From the NCBI RefSeq assembly GCF_001011155.1, contig NZ_CP011479.1, positions 1,382,501 through 1,446,500 on the forward strand: a stretch of DNA of 64,000 nt, in the 5' to 3' direction. Made by a program: the position numbers and the translations under genes. Origin of the DNA: Hoeflea sp. IMCC20628 (GTDB taxonomy: Bacteria > Pseudomonadota > Alphaproteobacteria > Rhizobiales > Rhizobiaceae). Under the pieces are notes generated by a model. The model was not told where the DNA came from. It was given only the letters and a program-made list of their open reading frames with translations, and searched no databases. Below, piece by piece: positions 18,487-26,287 of this stretch (the stretch's first letter is position 1; every line of letters starts with the position of its first letter).

Positions 18487-19578
18487 TCAAGTCTTTGTAT
18501 CAGTCGCCCGCCAGTCGGCCAGAAAGCCGAAGGCATTTCCTTCCATCAGCAGGCCGAGGCCCATGCGGGCGCCCGCGGCGATGGAGAGCATCACGATCGG
18601 GGCGGAGATGGCCATCACCGAGACGGCGCTGACGCCCTGGCCGATGGTGCAGCCGAGCGCGAAGACGCCGCCGGTTCCCATCAGGAAGGCACCGAGCAGG
18701 TGGCGGCTGAGTTCACGGGCGTCGTCGCAGGCTTCCCAGCGCATGTCGTCGGAGCGGAAGGCGGACACAGCAGCGCCAATGAACACCCCGATCACCAGAC
18801 CGACGCCATAGTCGGGGAGTTCGCCGGTGACGGTGATGATCTGCATGATGGTTTCGCCGACCGGCATGACAAAGGATCCGGCCTCGATCTGAACGGGATG
18901 CAGAGAGTGTGCAGCCCATAGGCTGGTGATGACCCAGCCGGCAGCAATGGCCAGGCCGATGACAATGCCAGCGACCAGACGGCTGCGGTCGGCGCGGAAA
19001 CTGGCCGATTTGAACACCCACCACAGACCGGCAGCACCGATCGCCAGTGCCAGCGGCAGAGTGACGTCAAAGCCAACAGCACCGGAGAGCAGAGCGCCGC
19101 CGGATTGTCCGCCAAAGCTTGAGAGGTCAATCGCGAGCGGATCAAGCAGGGCAGCGCGAATATGGGCAGTGACGCCGCGCTGGGCGGCCAATGCTGCCAG
19201 TCCGAGACCGGTGAGTACCACCAGCGCGCGCAGATTGCCGCCGCCGAGCCGCACCAATGCGCCAAAGCCGCAGGTGCCGACCAGCGCCATGCCGAGCCCG
19301 AACATCAGCCCGCCGATGATCGCGCCGGCGAGTGAAAGGGGTTCGGTCAGGTAGAAGGATTTTTCGATGCTGACGAGGCCTGCAGCACTGAGCAATTGCG
19401 TGGCTATCAGCGCGGTAAACGCTGCCAGCGCCCAGGCCCGCAACGGTCTGTCGTCATTCGCATACCAATGGCGCTCGAGCGCTGCCATGGTGCAGAAATG
19501 GCTCTTTCTGGCGGCAAATCCGATTATGCCGCCGACCAGGCAGCCCGACAGCGCAAGCACCCATCCCGAATCGATCAT
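18487..19578 (-). CDS. soxT: YeeE/YedE family permease next to soxR (SoxT)
   Basis: The 363-residue protein starts at MIDSGWVLALSGC (GGAGGAG eight bases upstream). It has about nine membrane segments and the family cysteine motifs SHFCTM near residue 30, VGTCGFGALVRLGGGNLRAL and FALGCTIGQGVSA. Permeases of this family beside soxR/soxS are called SoxT and are proposed to import thiosulfate or sulfane sulfur, and in Hyphomicrobium to participate in signalling to SoxR. It is the distal gene after soxS-soxR on the minus strand with a 90-base gap, probably one operon. Confidence 0.75.
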   Translation of the reverse strand: MIDSGWVLALSGCLVGGIIGFAARKSHFCTMAALERHWYANDDRPLRAWALAAFTALIATQLLSAAGLVSIEKSFYLTEPLSLAGAIIGGLMFGLGMALVGTCGFGALVRLGGGNLRALVVLTGLGLAALAAQRGVTAHIRAALLDPLAIDLSSFGGQSGGALLSGAVGFDVTLPLALAIGAAGLWWVFKSASFRADRSRLVAGIVIGLAIAAGWVITSLWAAHSLHPVQIEAGSFVMPVGETIMQIITVTGELPDYGVGLVIGVFIGAAVSAFRSDDMRWEACDDARELSRHLLGAFLMGTGGVFALGCTIGQGVSAVSVMAISAPIVMLSIAAGARMGLGLLMEGNAFGFLADWRATDTKT

Positions 19579-19668
19579 ATGGCTGTCTCCTCCCATTGCA
19601 GGCCGTCCCACGGGCCTTGTTTGAAAGCTTAGGCAGGGGCTGCACCAGGCGCAAGCCATGCTTCCGTA

Positions 19669-20019
19669 TCACCTGTCCCGTTTCTCGGGCCCGCACAGCA
19701 GCTCGTAAAGTGTTCTCACCACCGCCGAAACCTCCGGGTTGGTGATCGAATAATGGATCATCCGGCCCTCGCGGCGGGTGCTGACAAGATCATCCAGCCG
19801 CAGCCGGGCCAGTTGTTGCGACACGGTGGCCTGTGGCAGCGCCAGCAGGTCTTCGAGCTCGGAGACTGATTTTTCATCTTCCGACAGCAGCCAGAGGATC
19901 AGCAGCCGGGTTTCATGCGACAGCGCCTTGAGAAGATCGCTGGCCTTGCGGGCCTGGCCGGTGAGCAGGATGATGTCCTGACCGCCAAAATCCTGGCCTG
20001 CTGAGGGAGCGCCGGTCAC
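19669..20019 (-). CDS. soxR: ArsR-family repressor SoxR of sulfur oxidation
   Basis: I place the start at the GTG (20019) whose last two bases form the soxS stop (GTGA overlap), giving 116 residues. The winged-helix core is clear: LKALSHETRLLIL, SVSELEDLLALPQATVSQQLARLRLDDLV and GRMIHYSI. It belongs to the SoxR/BigR/SqrR group, which senses persulfide through two cysteines. Here the C-terminal one is present (Cys109, in LYELLCGPE), but the residue in helix alpha2 that is usually Cys (RLLILC) is Trp43. It probably represses the divergent soxV and soxX promoters, but a single-cysteine sensor would need a different chemistry. Confidence 0.85.
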   Translation of the reverse strand: MTGAPSAGQDFGGQDIILLTGQARKASDLLKALSHETRLLILWLLSEDEKSVSELEDLLALPQATVSQQLARLRLDDLVSTRREGRMIHYSITNPEVSAVVRTLYELLCGPEKRDR

Positions 20020-20366
20020 GGGTCCAGCTTTGCCAACATCTCGTCGACAAGCGCCCAAAAGAACTGATCACCGGGATAGCCGCGCAAACGCCCAATTTCC
20101 TGACCGTCATCGACCAGCACGAAGGTCGGTGTGAACCTTTCCACCGGAATGTCCGCAAGGTCGGCCGGGATGGTGTCGTGAATATTGACCCGGCGTAGCG
20201 GCGCGCGTTTTCCTTGTTCGGTCTTGGGCCAGGCCGGTGCTACTTCTTCATTGAAGCGTTTGCACCAGACGCAGCCGGGCTGCTCGAACATGATCATTTC
20301 GGCCGCCACCACGGATGCTGAAAGGCTCATGAAAACAGCGAAAACGGCTGCGAAGCGTAACGTCAT
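20016..20366 (-). CDS. soxS: Periplasmic thioredoxin SoxS
   Basis: A protein of 116 residues starting at MTLRFAAVFAVF; longer in-frame N-termini lack a sensible signal. The signal peptide ends near residue 19 (SVVAA). The thioredoxin-like active site is GCVWCKRF, followed later by the cis-proline loop RFTPTFVLVDDG. In Paracoccus SoxS reactivates the SoxYZ carrier protein in the periplasm by reducing its swinging-arm cysteine. It is the first gene of soxS-soxR-soxT and divergent from soxV. Confidence 0.85.
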   Translation of the reverse strand: MTLRFAAVFAVFMSLSASVVAAEMIMFEQPGCVWCKRFNEEVAPAWPKTEQGKRAPLRRVNIHDTIPADLADIPVERFTPTFVLVDDGQEIGRLRGYPGDQFFWALVDEMLAKLDP

Positions 20367-20395
20367 GGCACCGGTCCAAATCCTGAAAATAATGA

Positions 20396-20429
20396 TTGCA
20401 ATATATAGTATGATTTGCATATCTTGCAA
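20396..20429. promoter_or_regulatory. Candidate SoxR operator in the soxS-soxV intergenic region
   Basis: TTGCAATATAT (20396-20406) and ATATCTTGCAA (20419-20429) are inverted arms with one mismatch, separated by 12 bases, just upstream of soxS and facing soxV. SoxR of Pseudaminobacter salicylatoxidans is known to bind the soxS-soxV and soxW-soxX intergenic regions. This dyad and the one at 21941-21977 lie in exactly those two positions. Confidence 0.55.
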
Positions 20430-20596
20430 ACGCATTCTGATTGACTCCTGGCTGGCGACCGCAGGAGGGGGCCCGTCGCGGTCGGTCTGCGCGGTTGACA
20501 TGGCATGAGCGAAACGGGCATGCGGCATTTTTGAAATGTGGTGGTGGAGTTTGAGCGCTGGACTTGGCGCGCAGTGCCGCCAGGGAGGACAGGCAG

Positions 20597-21331
20597 ATGA
20601 TTGATGTCGGGTATGGAGCCGCTTTTCTGGCGGGATTGCTGTCGTTCTTTTCGCCCTGCGTGCTGCCGATCGTGCCGCCCTATCTCGCCTATCTGGCCGG
20701 GATGAGTTTCAACGAAGTCAAGAACGCCGATGCCGACAGGGTCGCGTCGCGGCGCATCGCGCTGGCCTCCATTGCATTCGTGCTGGGTTTTACCACGGTG
20801 TTCGTGGCGCTGGGCGCAACGGCAAGCGTCATCGGCCAGTCGGTGGCGCGCTATTTCGACGTGCTGTCGATTGTCGCCGGGGTTCTGATCCTGCTGATGG
20901 GGCTGCATTTCCTCGGCGTGTTCCGGTTTGCGCTGCTCTACCGCGAGGCGCGGGTTCAGGTTGAGCGCAAGCCTGCAGGCATGGTCGGCGCCTATGTCAT
21001 GGGATTGGCTTTTGCCTTTGGCTGGACGCCTTGCGTCGGGCCGATCCTGGCGGCCATCCTGTTCATGGCGGCGGCCAAGGAATCAGCCGGGCAGGGCGCT
21101 CTGCTGCTGGGGCTTTATGCGCTCGGCATCGGGATCCCTTTTGTCGTCGCCGGGTTTTTTGCCAGCCGTTTCATCCGGTTTTCGACCCGAATCAAGAAAC
21201 ATATGGCTGTGATCGAGAAGGCCATGGGCGTACTTCTGGTGATCACCGGCATATTGTTCATGACCGGCCAGATGTCGCGGATCGCGCAATGGCTGCTTGA
21301 GATGTTCCCCGCATTCGCTACGATTGGTTAG
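20597..21331 (+). CDS. soxV: CcdA-type membrane thiol transporter SoxV
   Basis: The 244-residue protein starts at MIDVGYGAAFLAGLL, preceded by GGGAGGAC. It has six membrane segments, with the two CcdA/DsbD redox cysteines in FFSPCVLPIVPP (helix 1) and GWTPCVGPIL (helix 4). SoxV carries reducing power from cytoplasmic thioredoxin across the membrane to the periplasmic thioredoxins SoxW and SoxS. It heads the soxVWXYZA operon. Confidence 0.9.
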   Translation: MIDVGYGAAFLAGLLSFFSPCVLPIVPPYLAYLAGMSFNEVKNADADRVASRRIALASIAFVLGFTTVFVALGATASVIGQSVARYFDVLSIVAGVLILLMGLHFLGVFRFALLYREARVQVERKPAGMVGAYVMGLAFAFGWTPCVGPILAAILFMAAAKESAGQGALLLGLYALGIGIPFVVAGFFASRFIRFSTRIKKHMAVIEKAMGVLLVITGILFMTGQMSRIAQWLLEMFPAFATIG

Positions 21332-21341
21332 GAGAAATATC

Positions 21342-21929
21342 ATGATCAGACACGCATTTTTGGTTTTCGCCGCTGTTGCGGCCCTGACTGCTCAGGCCTG
21401 GGCTTCCGAGGTTGGGGAAGATGGTCTGCACAAGGAGGACTGGTTTGCCCTGACCTTCCGCGATGTCGCTGAAGACATCGAAACGGCCAAGGAAGAGGGC
21501 AAACGCCTGGTGATGATCTTCGAGCAGCGCGGCTGCATATATTGCGCCAAGATGCACGAGGCGCTGTTGTCTGATCCCGAAGTCTCGGACTTCATCAAGG
21601 CAAATTTCAAGGTGGTTCAGTACAACATGTTCGGTGATGAGGAAGTCACCGATCTTGACGGCGAGGTGCTGACCGAAAAGACCGCCGCGCGCAAATGGGG
21701 TTATGTGTTCACGCCGACGCTGATGTTCCTGCCCGAAGATGTGCCGGAAGGCAAAACCGCCGCCGAAGCAGCGGTGGCGACCATGCCGGGCGCCTTCGGC
21801 AAGTGGACCTTTCTCAACATGTTCAAATGGGTATCTGAAAAAGGCTATGAGGGCGATGAGCACTTTCAGAAGTATCACGCTCGCATTATAAACGAGTTGC
21901 GCGCTTCGGGTCGACTGGACGCGGAGTGA
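21342..21929 (+). CDS. soxW: Periplasmic thioredoxin-like protein SoxW
   Basis: The 195-residue protein starts at MIRHAFLVFAAVAAL after AGGAGA and has a signal peptide ending near residue 20 (QAWAS). The active site is RGCIYCAKMH, and FTPTLMFLPEDV holds the cis-proline loop. SoxW receives electrons from SoxV. It follows soxV by ten bases; the 125-base gap to soxX holds a second candidate SoxR operator. Confidence 0.85.
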   Translation: MIRHAFLVFAAVAALTAQAWASEVGEDGLHKEDWFALTFRDVAEDIETAKEEGKRLVMIFEQRGCIYCAKMHEALLSDPEVSDFIKANFKVVQYNMFGDEEVTDLDGEVLTEKTAARKWGYVFTPTLMFLPEDVPEGKTAAEAAVATMPGAFGKWTFLNMFKWVSEKGYEGDEHFQKYHARIINELRASGRLDAE

Positions 21930-21940
21930 GCCGGAATTTG

Positions 21941-21977
21941 ATACATTCAAGAAATCATATTTTTGCATTGATTGTAT
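21941..21977. promoter_or_regulatory. Candidate SoxR operator in the soxW-soxX intergenic region
   Basis: ATACATTCAA (21941-21950) and TTGATTGTAT (21968-21977) form inverted arms with one mismatch around an A+T-rich spacer with an inner AATCA repeat. A separate soxX promoter here is expected because SoxR operators are known in this interval in related bacteria. A small CCGGGC/GCCCGG hairpin (22012-22030) lies in the soxX leader. Confidence 0.5.
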
Positions 21978-22054
21978 TGGGAAGTATGGTTATCTTGGAA
22001 TCGGAGCGGATCCGGGCCTGATGTGCCCGGGCAATTTGGAGGAGGGAGCGCCAA

Positions 22055-22519
22055 ATGATGAGGCGAATGAAATTTACAATGGGGGCGGTCGCGGCACTTG
22101 CGTTGTCGACTGCGGCTTTTGCCAGCGAAGTTGCGCCTGACGCGGTGGATTTCACCGATGACGGGGTGACCATGTCGCTGACCGGTGTCGCAGGTGATCC
22201 TGCTGCCGGCGCGGAAACCTTCAAAAGCCGTAAACTCGGCAATTGCCTGGCGTGCCATGCCAATACCGACATGTCGGGCGAATTGTTTCATGGCGATGTC
22301 GGACCTGCGCTGGACGGCGTGGCTTCGCGCTGGGAAGAGCCGATGCTCAGGGCGATCGTTGCCAATTCAAAGCAGATATTTACCGACGAGACCATCATGC
22401 CCGGATTCTACTCGCTGGAAGTCGGAGCGCATTTGAACAAGGGCCTTGAGGGCAAGACGATTCTTTCCGCCCAGCAGGTCGAGGACGTCGTGGCCTATCT
22501 CGGCACACTCAAGGAATAA
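22055..22519 (+). CDS. soxX: Monoheme cytochrome c SoxX
   Basis: This 154-residue exported protein begins MMRRMKFTMGAVAALAL, with signal cleavage near residue 24 (AFA-SEV). It has one heme site, CLACH at residues 64-68, and a probable methionine ligand in ETIMPGF. SoxX pairs with SoxA to form SoxAX, which attaches thiosulfate oxidatively to the SoxY cysteine. A strong GGAGGAGGGAG precedes the start. Order soxXYZA is canonical. Confidence 0.92.
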   Translation: MMRRMKFTMGAVAALALSTAAFASEVAPDAVDFTDDGVTMSLTGVAGDPAAGAETFKSRKLGNCLACHANTDMSGELFHGDVGPALDGVASRWEEPMLRAIVANSKQIFTDETIMPGFYSLEVGAHLNKGLEGKTILSAQQVEDVVAYLGTLKE

Positions 22520-22543
22520 CTGGAGCAAAGGAGCTCGAAGCCA

Positions 22544-22999
22544 ATGCAACTGACAAGACGAAATGTCTTAGGACTGACGGCCGGCGCCGCCGCATTTGCG
22601 GTCGCTGGAGCGCGGGTCACACCGGCCTTTGCCTCGGCAGAGGATACGGAAAAGTCGATCATGGACTTCACCGGCGGCGCGACAGCAGGCGAGGGCAAGA
22701 TCACCCTGACTGCACCGGAAATCGCCGAAAACGGCAATACCGTGCCGGTCTCGGTCAATGTGGAAAGCGCCATGGAAGGCGATGATCTTGTCGAATCGAT
22801 CATCATCTTCGCTGACGGCAACCCAAGCCCGGCTGTCGCCACGTTTCATTTCACTGAAATGAGCGGTGAAGCGCTCGCAACCACACGCATGCGTCTTGCC
22901 AAGACCCAGAACGTCATCGCTGTTGCGAAGATGAAAGATGGATCTTTCTTCATGGACAAGAAGCAGGTCAAGGTAACCATCGGCGGCTGCGGCGGCTGA
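22544..22999 (+). CDS. soxY: Sulfur carrier protein SoxY
   Basis: 151 residues with a twin-arginine signal (LTRRNVLGLTAG) and an immunoglobulin-like beta domain. The swinging arm GGCGG is at the extreme C-terminus (Cys149), where sulfur substrates are covalently carried during the Sox cycle. It partners SoxZ, encoded 21 bases downstream. Sequence features are fully intact. Confidence 0.95.
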   Translation: MQLTRRNVLGLTAGAAAFAVAGARVTPAFASAEDTEKSIMDFTGGATAGEGKITLTAPEIAENGNTVPVSVNVESAMEGDDLVESIIIFADGNPSPAVATFHFTEMSGEALATTRMRLAKTQNVIAVAKMKDGSFFMDKKQVKVTIGGCGG

Positions 23000-23020
23000 G
23001 CCAGGACAGGATTTACGAAA

Positions 23021-23344
23021 ATGGCATCAAAACCACGCATCAAGGTGCCCAAGTCGGCTTCGGCCGGTGAGGTGATCACCATCAAGACGCTGATCAGCCA
23101 CGAAATGGAATCTGGCCAGCGCAAGGACAAGGATGGCAACCCCATTCCGCGTCAAATCATCAACAAGTTCACCTGCACCTTCGAAGGGCAGATGGTGTTT
23201 GAATGCGATCTGGATCCGGCGATTTCCGCCAATCCCTATTTCGAATTCAACGCCAAGGTGCCAGCCAGCGGGACCTTCAAGTTCACCTGGCTCGATGATG
23301 ACGGAACGGTCTACGAGGCCGAGGCACCGATCGAAGTCAAATAA
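23021..23344 (+). CDS. soxZ: Sulfur carrier scaffold protein SoxZ
   Basis: The 107-residue protein begins MASKPRIKVPKSASAGEV and lacks a signal peptide, as expected: it is exported as a folded complex by riding on the Tat signal of SoxY. MESGQRKDKDGNPIPRQ is the family-typical block around residues 27-43. It is a single Ig-like domain of normal length. Confidence 0.95.
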   Translation: MASKPRIKVPKSASAGEVITIKTLISHEMESGQRKDKDGNPIPRQIINKFTCTFEGQMVFECDLDPAISANPYFEFNAKVPASGTFKFTWLDDDGTVYEAEAPIEVK

Positions 23345-23410
23345 CTTTGGGAGGGATCCTGCGCGGGGGGAGGCTCACGCAAGGGACATCCCGGGAGGAC
23401 GGAGACTGTT

Positions 23411-24259
23411 ATGAAAAGACTTTTGATAGCCGGTGTCGTGTTGGCGGCTGCATTTGCGGGGTCAGGTCCGGTTTGGGCCGACCCGGTGGATGACACACTC
23501 GAAATTGACGGCATGCCGATAGTCACACGGACAAAGGCGCCTGAAGGACATCCTTTTGACGAGGTCTATTCGGGCTGGCTTTTCCGCGAGGCTGAAACCC
23601 GTGACGTCGAGCGCGATACCATCGAGAACCCCGGCATGATTGCTGTCGAAGATGGCGAAACGCTGTGGAACACGGTTGACGGAACAGCCGGGAAATCCTG
23701 TGCGAGCTGTCATAATGATGCTGCGGAAACCATGAAGGGCGTCGGAGCCAGTTTCCCGAAATGGGATGCGGATTCCGGCAAGCCAATCAATATCGAGCTG
23801 CAGATCAACAAGTGCCGCACCGAGCAGATGGGTGCAGAAGCTCTGCCCTTCAACAAGGGCGGCCAGCAGGAACTGACGGCCTATATCAAGCACCAGTCGC
23901 TTGGTATGCCGGTGGAGCTTGATCTCACTGAAGGCGACATGCAGTCCTGGTGGGAAAAGGGCAAGGATGTCTACTACACCCGCACCGGTCAGCTCAATCT
24001 GGCCTGCGCAAGCTGCCATGAAGTGGCGATGGGCAAGTTCATCCGCGCCGACCATTTGAGCCAGGGGCAAGTCAACGGCTTCCCGACCTACCGGCTCAAG
24101 AGCGGCCTGACATCGCTGCATCAGCGGTTCCGTGGATGTATCCGTGATACCCGCGCCGAACAGCCCAAGGCGTTCTCGGACGATCTGATGGCGCTGGAAA
24201 CCTATGTGACATGGCGTGGCACCGGCCTTTCGGTCGAAACCCCGTCGGTCCGCCAGTAG
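23411..24259 (+). CDS. soxA: Diheme cytochrome SoxA (L-cysteine S-thiosulfotransferase subunit)
   Basis: The 282-residue protein has a signal peptide ending near residue 23 (VWA-DPV). Two heme sites are visible, CASCH at 97-101 and CASCH at 199-203, so this is the diheme form. The catalytic cysteine that becomes the persulfide heme ligand is Cys243 in RGCIRDTR. With SoxX it catalyses the entry step of thiosulfate oxidation in the periplasm. A G+C-rich hairpin follows before soxB. Confidence 0.94.
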   Translation: MKRLLIAGVVLAAAFAGSGPVWADPVDDTLEIDGMPIVTRTKAPEGHPFDEVYSGWLFREAETRDVERDTIENPGMIAVEDGETLWNTVDGTAGKSCASCHNDAAETMKGVGASFPKWDADSGKPINIELQINKCRTEQMGAEALPFNKGGQQELTAYIKHQSLGMPVELDLTEGDMQSWWEKGKDVYYTRTGQLNLACASCHEVAMGKFIRADHLSQGQVNGFPTYRLKSGLTSLHQRFRGCIRDTRAEQPKAFSDDLMALETYVTWRGTGLSVETPSVRQ

Positions 24260-24271
24260 GCTCTGAATAGA

Positions 24272-24295
24272 CCGGAGGCGTTTGGGCGCCTCCGG
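24272..24295 (+). terminator. Hairpin between soxA and soxB
   Basis: CCGGAGGCG (24272-24280) pairs perfectly with CGCCTCCGG (24287-24295) around TTTGGG. No T-run follows, so partial termination or message processing between soxXYZA and soxBCDEF is more likely than full termination. The rest of the 230-base gap to soxB contains no gene that I can support. Confidence 0.5.
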
Positions 24296-24492
24296 CAGCC
24301 GCGGCTTGGCCCTTGTGTTAGTTCTGACCCGGAAGGCAGCCGTCGCAGTACAAGAATGCGCACAGGCGCTTCATCAAGCCGGCTCCGGTTGCGGTGATAA
24401 TGCGATAACGAGTTGAAATTTTGGCGAAATCTGAATCTGGCACAAGCCGGAGCGGGACACTTTGTTCGTTTTTCCGCTGAATGGAGAATGGG

Positions 24493-26193
24493 ATGCATAC
24501 CAGACGCGATTTCCTGCAATATGCCCTGAATGCCGGTTTCGTGCTCGGCGCTGCTGGCCTGGGCGCCAATCCGACACGGGCGCTGGCGCAGCAGAAGCTG
24601 ACTCAGGACGACCTGTTGAAGTTTGATTCCAAGGGCCAGGTGACGCTGCTGCATTTCACCGATTGCCATGCTCAGCTCAAGCCGGTGTTCTTCCGCCCGC
24701 CCGACACCAATATCGGCGTCGGCGACTATGCCGGTGTACCGCCGCATCTGGTGGCCGAAGAGTTCCTCAACTATTTCGATATCGAGAAGGGCAGCCCCTA
24801 CGCTTACGCCCACACGATGGTCGATTATGTCGATCTGGCCCGCACCTATGGCCAGCTTGGCGGCCTTGACCGCACCGCGACGCTGGTCAAGGCGATCCGC
24901 GCTGACCGCGGCGACGACAAGGTGTTGTTCCTCGATGGCGGTGACACCTGGCAGGGATCTTATACGGCACTGAAGACCAATGGCATGGACATGGTCGAGT
25001 GCATGAAGTTGCTCAAGCCAGACGCGATGACCGGGCACTGGGAGTTCACGCTTGGCCAGGACCGGTTCCTGGAACTGGTTGATGCCATGGGTTACCCGTT
25101 CCTAGCATCGAACATTTTCGATGCCGAATGGGATGAACCGGCGTTTGAGCACACTGCCTATTTCGAACGCGGTGGTGTGAAGGTGGCGGTTATCGGCCAG
25201 GCCATGCCTTACACTCCGATCGCCAACCCAAGCTGGATGTTCCCGAAATGGTCGTTCGGCATTCGCCCCGAGGTCTTGCAGGCCAATGTCGACGCCGCAC
25301 GTGCCGAAGGCGCGGAAGTGGTGGTGCTGCTGTCGCACAACGGCTTTGACGTGGACCGAAAGCTGGCCGGTGTTGTCAGCGGACTTGATGTGATTGTGAC
25401 CGGTCACACCCATGACGCAACTCCGGTGGCGCTGGAAGTCGAAGGCACGCTTTTGATGTCTTCGGGATCGCACGGCAAGTATCTTGGACGCATCGACCTG
25501 GACATCAAGGATGGCAAGGTAGCAGGCTACAGCTCGACACTGATTCCGGTCTTCGCTGACGTGATCACGCCCGATCCCGAAATGGCAGCGAAGATCGCCG
25601 AAGTGCGTGCGCCCTATGAGGCCGAGACACAACGGGTGATCGGTACAACCGATACCATGTTGTACCGTCGTGGCAATTTCAACGGCACCTGGGATGACCT
25701 GATCTGTCAGGGGATCATGGAAGAGCGCGACACCGAAATTGCGCTGTCGCCGGGCTTCCGCTGGGGCACGACGCTGCTTCCGGGCTCGGAGATCACCATT
25801 GACGATCTCTACACCGAGACCTCGATGAGCTACCCGTCGGTCTACCGGCTAGAGTTCACCGGAGCGCAGCTCAAGGACATCATGGAAGATGTCTGTGACA
25901 ATCTGTTCAACAAGGACCCGTTCCTGCAACAGGGCGGCGACATGGTCCGCGTCGGCGGGTTCACCTATTCCTGCACGCCTGAAGCCAGTATGGGCAACAG
26001 GATCACGGAGATGCGGTTGACCGGCAGCGGCGACCCGCTTGAAGCCGACAAGACCTACACGGTCGGCGGCTGGGCATCGGTCAACGAGGGGGTCGAAGGG
26101 CCCGCCATCTACGACCTGATGGAAGACTACATCACCAAGAAATCGGTGGTCACGCTGGATCCTGACGCTGCGGCGGTCCGGGTGATCCGGTGA
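24493..26193 (+). CDS. soxB: Thiosulfohydrolase SoxB
   Basis: The start is placed at MHTRRDFLQYALNAG, six bases after GGAG; an ATG 12 bases earlier lacks a ribosome-binding site. The 566-residue protein has a Tat signal and the 5'-nucleotidase/metallophosphoesterase fold: FTDCHAQLKP, the SoxB-specific MTGHWEF, LLSHNGFDVD and VTGHTHDATP provide the dimanganese ligands. The C-terminal nucleotidase domain follows residue ~370. SoxB hydrolyses the terminal sulfonate from SoxY-bound thiosulfate, releasing sulfate. Confidence 0.95.
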   Translation: MHTRRDFLQYALNAGFVLGAAGLGANPTRALAQQKLTQDDLLKFDSKGQVTLLHFTDCHAQLKPVFFRPPDTNIGVGDYAGVPPHLVAEEFLNYFDIEKGSPYAYAHTMVDYVDLARTYGQLGGLDRTATLVKAIRADRGDDKVLFLDGGDTWQGSYTALKTNGMDMVECMKLLKPDAMTGHWEFTLGQDRFLELVDAMGYPFLASNIFDAEWDEPAFEHTAYFERGGVKVAVIGQAMPYTPIANPSWMFPKWSFGIRPEVLQANVDAARAEGAEVVVLLSHNGFDVDRKLAGVVSGLDVIVTGHTHDATPVALEVEGTLLMSSGSHGKYLGRIDLDIKDGKVAGYSSTLIPVFADVITPDPEMAAKIAEVRAPYEAETQRVIGTTDTMLYRRGNFNGTWDDLICQGIMEERDTEIALSPGFRWGTTLLPGSEITIDDLYTETSMSYPSVYRLEFTGAQLKDIMEDVCDNLFNKDPFLQQGGDMVRVGGFTYSCTPEASMGNRITEMRLTGSGDPLEADKTYTVGGWASVNEGVEGPAIYDLMEDYITKKSVVTLDPDAAAVRVIR

Positions 26194-26287
26194 TCCTGAT
26201 TTGAACTGAAAGGCCGGGCTTCAAAACCGCGGCAATGACGACGGAGACAATGATGCAGATGCTGGACATGCACCACGGGAGGCTCTC

